Assembly: GCA_025351205.1 (NCBI GenBank)
Contig: JANXWI010000258.1
Location: 1-9,120, forward strand
DNA length: 9,120 nucleotides
From: Deinococcus sp.
Lineage (GTDB): Bacteria; Deinococcota; Deinococci; Deinococcales; Deinococcaceae
Reading direction: 5' to 3'
The translations under genes and the position numbers were made by a program. Positions 5,945 to 9,120 of the stretch are shown piece by piece. Within the stretch, counting starts at the first letter, position 1, and the number at the start of each line of letters is the position of its first letter. The notes under the pieces were generated by a model. That model made no database searches. It was not told where the DNA came from and saw nothing but the letters and a program-made list of their open reading frames with translations.

Positions 5945-6931
5945 GTGTTCTCCGCCGCGCCCACCGTCTATCACCCCTATCTGAACGGCGTCTACACCGT
6001 GTTGGCGGGGCTGTACCGCCTGGGCGTGCAGCCGACAGAGGGCCGGATTGAGCACCACACCTTCGCCTTCGACCACACCTACCCGCGCTACATCGCGGCC
6101 AAGGTGGCGGCCAGAACGCGGGCGCTACACGAGTATTACGTGCTGGCCGGGCTGAATCCGGAGCTGCGCGAACAGGTGCTGGAATTCATCGCCCGTACCG
6201 CTGCCCACGACTCGGGCGGCGTCCTGACCTGGGACGGGCAGACGCTGACCAACGAGGCGCTGGGCTGGGCCGGAACGCTGGACCTGGGGCGCGGCACGCT
6301 GGAGGCTCTGCGCCATTTTGCCGCGCCACACGCAGAACTGGTGGCGGAGGTCAGGCCCACCGACGCCCTCGACTTTATGGCGATGAACGTGCAGGAAGAC
6401 CTGAGCGTCCTGGCTGTTCACCCCGGGTCAGGCACTGATTTTCTGGCGGCCATTCACGTGCTGCTGCCGGAAAAGTGGAACCCGCAGGACAAGGTCGGGC
6501 GCGACTTCGCGGCGGTGCATGCCCCGGTGGCGGGCAGCGGCCCGATGATCGCCACCGCTCCAAAGCTCATCGGGGCGGTGACCCAGCGCGGCCCGTTTGC
6601 CCGTTTCGTGTGGGGCGTGACGCCTTCCGGGAAACTCGACCACCATCCGAACCTGCCGCCGGAAGACGGATTGACGGATGACCCAGCACAGTTTTTTCTG
6701 CGCGCCGAGAGGCAGACCCTGCACGGGTTTCCGGCTCAGCAGGGGGCGCTGTTCACCATCCGGGCCTACCTGTACCCGCTCCGCGAGCTGCTGGACACGC
6801 CCGCCAGAAGCGCCGCGCTGGCCGAGGGCATCCGTACGATGACGCCCGCACAGCTGGAGTACAAGGGGTTGACCCGCAGCAGGGCCACGCTGCTGGACTG
6901 GCTGGACCGCCGCGCTAGGCTGGAGCCATGA
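5945..6931 (+). CDS. DUF3445 / heme-dependent oxidative N-demethylase-like protein
   Basis: The 328-residue protein carries the marks of the DUF3445 family: VQEDLSVL (149-156), LLPEKWNPQDKVGRDFAAVHAPV (about 173-195) and the signature RAERQTLHGFPAQQGALFTIR (253-273). The characterised family member is a heme-dependent oxidative N-demethylase that removes methyl groups from secondary amines such as dimethylamine. Substrate here is unknown, and I cannot point to the heme ligand. No signal peptide is present, so it should be cytoplasmic. GTG 5945 is preferred: it begins just before the conserved YHPYLNG region and follows a TAnnnT box. An in-frame ATG at 5894 would add 17 residues but would overlap the start of the divergent gene. 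Known demethylases work with separate reductase and ferredoxin-like partners; none is in this window. It is the first gene of the overlapping set, and its TGA shares ATGA with the ribonuclease start. Confidence 0.85.
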   Translation: MFSAAPTVYHPYLNGVYTVLAGLYRLGVQPTEGRIEHHTFAFDHTYPRYIAAKVAARTRALHEYYVLAGLNPELREQVLEFIARTAAHDSGGVLTWDGQTLTNEALGWAGTLDLGRGTLEALRHFAAPHAELVAEVRPTDALDFMAMNVQEDLSVLAVHPGSGTDFLAAIHVLLPEKWNPQDKVGRDFAAVHAPVAGSGPMIATAPKLIGAVTQRGPFARFVWGVTPSGKLDHHPNLPPEDGLTDDPAQFFLRAERQTLHGFPAQQGALFTIRAYLYPLRELLDTPARSAALAEGIRTMTPAQLEYKGLTRSRATLLDWLDRRARLEP

Positions 6932-7416
6932 AGTCCCTCCTTCTCGCCCTGATGGCCGTGGCCCTGACCGCCTGCCACTCGCCGGGTCAGACTGCTCAGA
7001 CCCAGACAACGCAGACCCAGACTGCTCAGACCCAGACTGCTCAAACCCAGACAACGCAGACTCAGGCGGCTCCGGCACGCGTCCAGACACCTGCCAGCGT
7101 TTCCGGGACCGACCCGGCCAGCGGGCTGGAGTGGATCGCCGTGTCCAGCCTGCCGCCGCAGGGCCAGCAGACCTACCGGCTGATTCTGAGCGGCGGCCCC
7201 TTTCCGTACGCCCGCGACGGCGTGGCCTTTCAGAACCGGGAAGGCGTGCTGCCGCGCAGGAGCCGGGGGAACTACCACGAGTACACCGTCAGGACGCCCG
7301 GCAGCAGTGACCGGGGCGCGAGGCGCATCGTGTGTGCCGAATCGGTTCAGCAACGTGTGCCGGAGTGCTACTACACCGGCGACCACTACGCCAGCTTCCA
7401 GAGGATTCGGCCATGA
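6928..7416 (+). CDS. Lipoprotein guanyl-specific ribonuclease (RNase Sa/barnase class)
   Basis: The catalytic domain (about residues 66-161) closely follows Streptomyces RNase Sa, which cuts single-stranded RNA after G. GGPFPYARDGVAFQNREGVLP holds the guanine-binding region (N103, E105). YHEYTV carries the general base E118 (Sa Glu54). DRGARR carries R129 and R133 (Sa Arg65, Arg69). GDHYASF carries the general acid H153 (Sa His85). All catalytic residues are intact. The N-terminus is a lipoprotein signal with lipobox LTAC (C16). It is followed by five Gln/Thr pentapeptides (21-45) and an Ala/Pro/Val linker, so the enzyme should be tethered outside the membrane on a flexible stalk. C136 and C147 flank a loop between R133 and H153 and probably pair. 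ATG 6928 overlaps the previous stop (ATGA), with GGAG close upstream. The next gene encodes a barstar-family inhibitor, which strongly supports an active nuclease. Confidence 0.95.
   Translation: MKSLLLALMAVALTACHSPGQTAQTQTTQTQTAQTQTAQTQTTQTQAAPARVQTPASVSGTDPASGLEWIAVSSLPPQGQQTYRLILSGGPFPYARDGVAFQNREGVLPRRSRGNYHEYTVRTPGSSDRGARRIVCAESVQQRVPECYYTGDHYASFQRIRP
6988..7062 (+). repeat. In-frame 15-bp tandem repeat, five units, coding for (QT[A/T]QT)5
   Basis: Five 15-base units in the pattern CAG-AC-x/GCT or ACG/CAG-AC-x encode QTAQT, QTTQT, QTAQT, QTAQT and QTTQT, followed by a partial unit. Units 1 and 3 are identical, and unit 4 differs from them at one base. The near identity of codons shows recent tandem duplication. 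Changes in unit number would keep the reading frame and only alter linker length. Confidence 0.9.
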
Positions 7417-7778
7417 CCCTGAACAACCCGCTGTCCGAGAAACCATCCGGCTTTCAGCCTGCGCCCGCCGATCCGGTGATGGCCGCCGCCGGGGTGCAGG
7501 CCAGCCTGAGAACCATAGACCTGAGGGCCGCAACTGACCGGGCCGCGCTGATGCAGCAGCTCTCGGTGGGCCTCGACCTGCCCAGCTACTTCGGGCGCAA
7601 CTGGGACGCGCTCTACGACCTGCTGGCCGAGACGACCCAGCCCACCGCCATCCAGATTCTGGGCTGGGACCACTTCCAGAGCCACCACCGCGAACTGGCG
7701 GGGCAACTGAAGAGTGTGCTGATCGATGCCCAGGACACTCTGGTCGCCGCGAATATCCGGCTCTGGGTGCTGGTGTGA
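7413..7778 (+). CDS. Barstar-family ribonuclease inhibitor
   Basis: The 121-residue protein is the probable cytoplasmic inhibitor of the ribonuclease encoded just upstream. The barstar core is clear: LDLPSYFGRNWDALYDLL (54-71) aligns with the Bacillus barstar helix that plugs the barnase active site, and D65 and D69 match barstar Asp35 and Asp39. A beta strand (TAIQILGW, 78-85) follows, then a helix and a final strand (IRLWVLV, 115-121), as in the family fold. It has about 25 extra residues at the N-terminus compared with Bacillus barstar; M23 (ATG 7479) is a possible shorter start. ATG 7413 is chosen because it overlaps the ribonuclease stop as ATGA, implying coupled translation. The stop overlaps the tsaD start as GTGA. 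There is no signal peptide. It would protect cellular RNA before the nuclease is exported or if nuclease re-enters the cell. Confidence 0.93.
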   Translation: MTLNNPLSEKPSGFQPAPADPVMAAAGVQASLRTIDLRAATDRAALMQQLSVGLDLPSYFGRNWDALYDLLAETTQPTAIQILGWDHFQSHHRELAGQLKSVLIDAQDTLVAANIRLWVLV

Positions 7779-8797
7779 CCTCCACAGACAGCCAGCTGAT
7801 TCTGGGCATCGACACCAGTTGCGACGACACCGGAGTGGGCATTGCCGAGCTGCACCCGGGCGGCACGGTGACGGTGCGGGCCAACCGCGTCTGGTCGCAG
7901 ACGGTGCATGCCAGTTACGGCGGCGTGATGCCCGAACTCGCCAGCCGGGAACACGTGGAGCGCATCGACGCGGTGATGGCGGACGCTCTGGCCGAGGCGG
8001 GCATGGATGTACACGACCTGGGCGCGGTGGCGGCCACCTCCGGACCCGGTCTGGTGGGGGCGCTGCTCGTCGGCCTGATGTACGGCAAGGGGCTGGCGCA
8101 GGGGCTGAACATTCCGTTCCATGCCGCGCATCACCTGGAGGGCCATATCTTTGCGGCTGCCAGCGAGGCGCAGCTGGTGCCGCCGTATCTGGCGCTGGTG
8201 GTGTCTGGCGGTCATACCCACATCTTCGACGTGCAGCCCGGCGGTCAGTACGTGCTGGTGGGCGCGACCCGCGACGACGCGGCGGGCGAGGCCTTCGACA
8301 AGGTGGCGCGTTTGAGTGGGCTGGGCTATCCGGGCGGGCCAGCCGTGGCCGAGGCCGCGAAGCTGGGCAATCCCAGGGCCGTGCCCTTCAAGGTGCCCCT
8401 GGCCGGGCAGAAAGGCTACGAGTTCTCGTTCAGCGGGCTGAAGACAGCGGCGCTGCTGGCGCACAAGGCGGGCGCAAAACCGGAAGACCTGGCCGCCAGT
8501 TTTCAGGCGGTGGCGGTGAAAGCCTTGGTACAGACCACCCTGCGGGCCGCCGAGGACCTGGGCCGGGAAACGGTGGTGGTGTCGGGCGGGGTGGCGGCCA
8601 ACGTGGCGCTGCGGAAAGCCTTTACGCAGACCGGGCTGAAGGTGGTCTTCCCCGGCAGGGGCCTGAACACCGACAACGGGGCCATGATCGCCCTGGCCGG
8701 GGCCGCCGCCATCAGGGAGGGCCGGGCCGCCGAGGGGTTGGGGAGCGGGGCTGCGGCTTACGCACCTTTGGCAAATGTAGCGGACTCCAGCTTATAA
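7775..8797 (+). CDS. tsaD: tRNA N6-adenosine threonylcarbamoyltransferase TsaD
   Basis: TsaD transfers the threonylcarbamoyl group from TC-AMP to A37 of tRNAs that read ANN codons, giving t6A. In bacteria it works with TsaB and TsaE, neither of which is in this window. The 340-residue product has the full ASKHA/Kae1 pattern: LGIDTSCDDTGVGI (10-23), HASYGGVMPELASREH (45-60), TSGPGLVGALLVGL (88-101), the metal-binding HLEGH (H120, H124), ALVVSGGHTHI, the block DDAAGEAFDKVARLSGLGYPGGP, FSFSGLKTAALL, VSGGVAANVALRKA and the C-terminal NTDNGAMIALAG. Length is normal. The first codon is GTG at 7775, which overlaps the barstar stop (7776-7778), so translation is probably coupled. Base composition matches the housekeeping genes here (42 of 60 G/C at 8581-8640). 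A candidate promoter for the next gene lies inside its last codons. Confidence 0.98.
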   Translation: MTSTDSQLILGIDTSCDDTGVGIAELHPGGTVTVRANRVWSQTVHASYGGVMPELASREHVERIDAVMADALAEAGMDVHDLGAVAATSGPGLVGALLVGLMYGKGLAQGLNIPFHAAHHLEGHIFAAASEAQLVPPYLALVVSGGHTHIFDVQPGGQYVLVGATRDDAAGEAFDKVARLSGLGYPGGPAVAEAAKLGNPRAVPFKVPLAGQKGYEFSFSGLKTAALLAHKAGAKPEDLAASFQAVAVKALVQTTLRAAEDLGRETVVVSGGVAANVALRKAFTQTGLKVVFPGRGLNTDNGAMIALAGAAAIREGRAAEGLGSGAAAYAPLANVADSSL

Positions 8798-8798
8798 A
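8768..8798 (+). promoter_or_regulatory. Candidate sigma70 promoter inside the 3' end of tsaD
   Basis: TTGGCA (8768-8773) and TATAAA (8793-8798) are separated by 19 bases; shifting the -10 to TTATAA gives 18. Both boxes are near consensus in otherwise GC-rich DNA. Transcription would start near 8805 and give a leader of about 50 bases for the MFS gene. Confidence 0.45.
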
Positions 8799-8845
8799 CG
8801 GCTCAACTGGTGAAGGAAAAGATGGCTTTCCAGATCGGTAAACTG

Positions 8846-8851
8846 AGGTGA
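8846..8851 (+). promoter_or_regulatory. Shine-Dalgarno AGGTGA that decides the MFS start
   Basis: AGGTGA is a near-perfect match to the 16S anti-Shine-Dalgarno and is placed five bases before TTG 8857. It contains the competing GTG codon at 8848, which has no site of its own, so the TTG is the better start. Confidence 0.5.
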
Positions 8852-8856
8852 ACGAT

Positions 8857-9120
8857 TTGACGGCCATTCTTCAGCTCCCCCAAATGCGCGTCTTTTTTTG
8901 GCTCTGGCTGGGACAATCTGTTTCAGCCTTTGGAAGCAGCCTGTCGGCGTTCGCCGTGGGAGTCTGGCTGTTTCAGAAAACAGGTACGGCCACGCCACTG
9001 GCTCTGGCTGTCCTGTTTGGTACTACCCCCGGTATCTTACTTTCTCCCCTGGCTGGCCTGGTTGTGGATCAGTACAACCGGAAAACTGTCATGCTCCTTT
9101 CCGATGTCGGTCCGGCGCTG
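8857..9120 (+). CDS. MFS transporter, N-terminal part, 3' end outside window
   Basis: The 88 visible residues match the start of a major facilitator superfamily permease. A short cytoplasmic lead ends in LPQMRVFFWLWLGQSVSAFGSSL, TM1 is at about 12-38, and TM2 at about 47-69. The loop GLVVDQYNRKTVM (67-79) is MFS motif A (G-x-x-x-D-x-x-x-R-K). The wording resembles the MFS_3/enterobactin-exporter-like drug or siderophore efflux group, but substrate cannot be told. TTG 8857 is preferred because AGGTGA (8846-8851) stands five bases before it. GTG 8848 lies inside that Shine-Dalgarno, and ATG 8884 has none. The sequence is lower in GC than its neighbours (30 of 60 at 8881-8940) and uses codons such as TTA, TCT and ACT, which hints at later acquisition. 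It follows tsaD by 59 bases and probably has its own promoter. Confidence 0.85.
   Translation, partial: MTAILQLPQMRVFFWLWLGQSVSAFGSSLSAFAVGVWLFQKTGTATPLALAVLFGTTPGILLSPLAGLVVDQYNRKTVMLLSDVGPAL

Noticed and set aside
6428..7090. Minus-strand frame with a Ser/Gly/Glu/Gln repeat tract
   Set aside because: The repeat is the antisense reading of the ribonuclease stalk repeat, and the rest is antisense to the DUF3445 gene.
8814..8836. Possible hairpin (CTGG...CCAG) after tsaD
   Set aside because: The stem is interrupted, the loop is long and no T-run follows. It is not a convincing terminator or riboswitch.
1..9120. CRISPR arrays, tRNA or rRNA genes, transposases or att sites
   Set aside because: No spaced palindromic repeats, tRNA-like cloverleaf, rRNA blocks, transposase motifs or flanking terminal repeats were seen in reading both strands.

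Overview
The window is GC-rich chromosomal DNA, most likely from Deinococcus or a close relative. This rests on overall base composition, GTG/TTG starts, TAnnnT boxes a few bases ahead of start codons (the leaderless promoter style known in deinococci), and gene content. The species is an inference. Nine genes are complete or nearly so, and two are cut by the window edges.

Left part (1-3135, minus strand): a five-helix membrane protein runs off the left edge. Upstream of it is a large secreted beta-rich surface protein of 702 residues with a DUF11-like C-terminus. Between them, a 15-bp tandem repeat reaches into the stop codon of the surface protein gene. Middle (3227-5895): alanine racemase (alr) is divergent from the surface protein. 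It converges on an exported alpha/beta-hydrolase-fold protein that contains no histidine at all. Behind that lies a small orphan gene of clearly lower GC.

Right part (5945-8797, plus strand): four genes overlap stop-to-start. They encode a DUF3445 / heme-dependent oxidative N-demethylase-like protein, a lipoprotein-anchored guanyl-specific ribonuclease of the RNase Sa/barnase class, a barstar-family inhibitor, and TsaD of tRNA t6A synthesis. The junctions ATGA, ATGA and GTGA suggest one transcript with translational coupling. The inhibitor is therefore made with its nuclease, and an essential tRNA-modification gene is physically locked to the pair. After tsaD, a candidate promoter and a strong Shine-Dalgarno lead into an MFS transporter that is lower in GC and runs off the right edge.

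Most notable are the nuclease-inhibitor pair wired into a housekeeping operon, the surface-tethered design of the nuclease with an in-frame 15-bp repeat linker, and the histidine-free hydrolase. 15-bp tandem repeats also occur at both ends of the surface protein gene.
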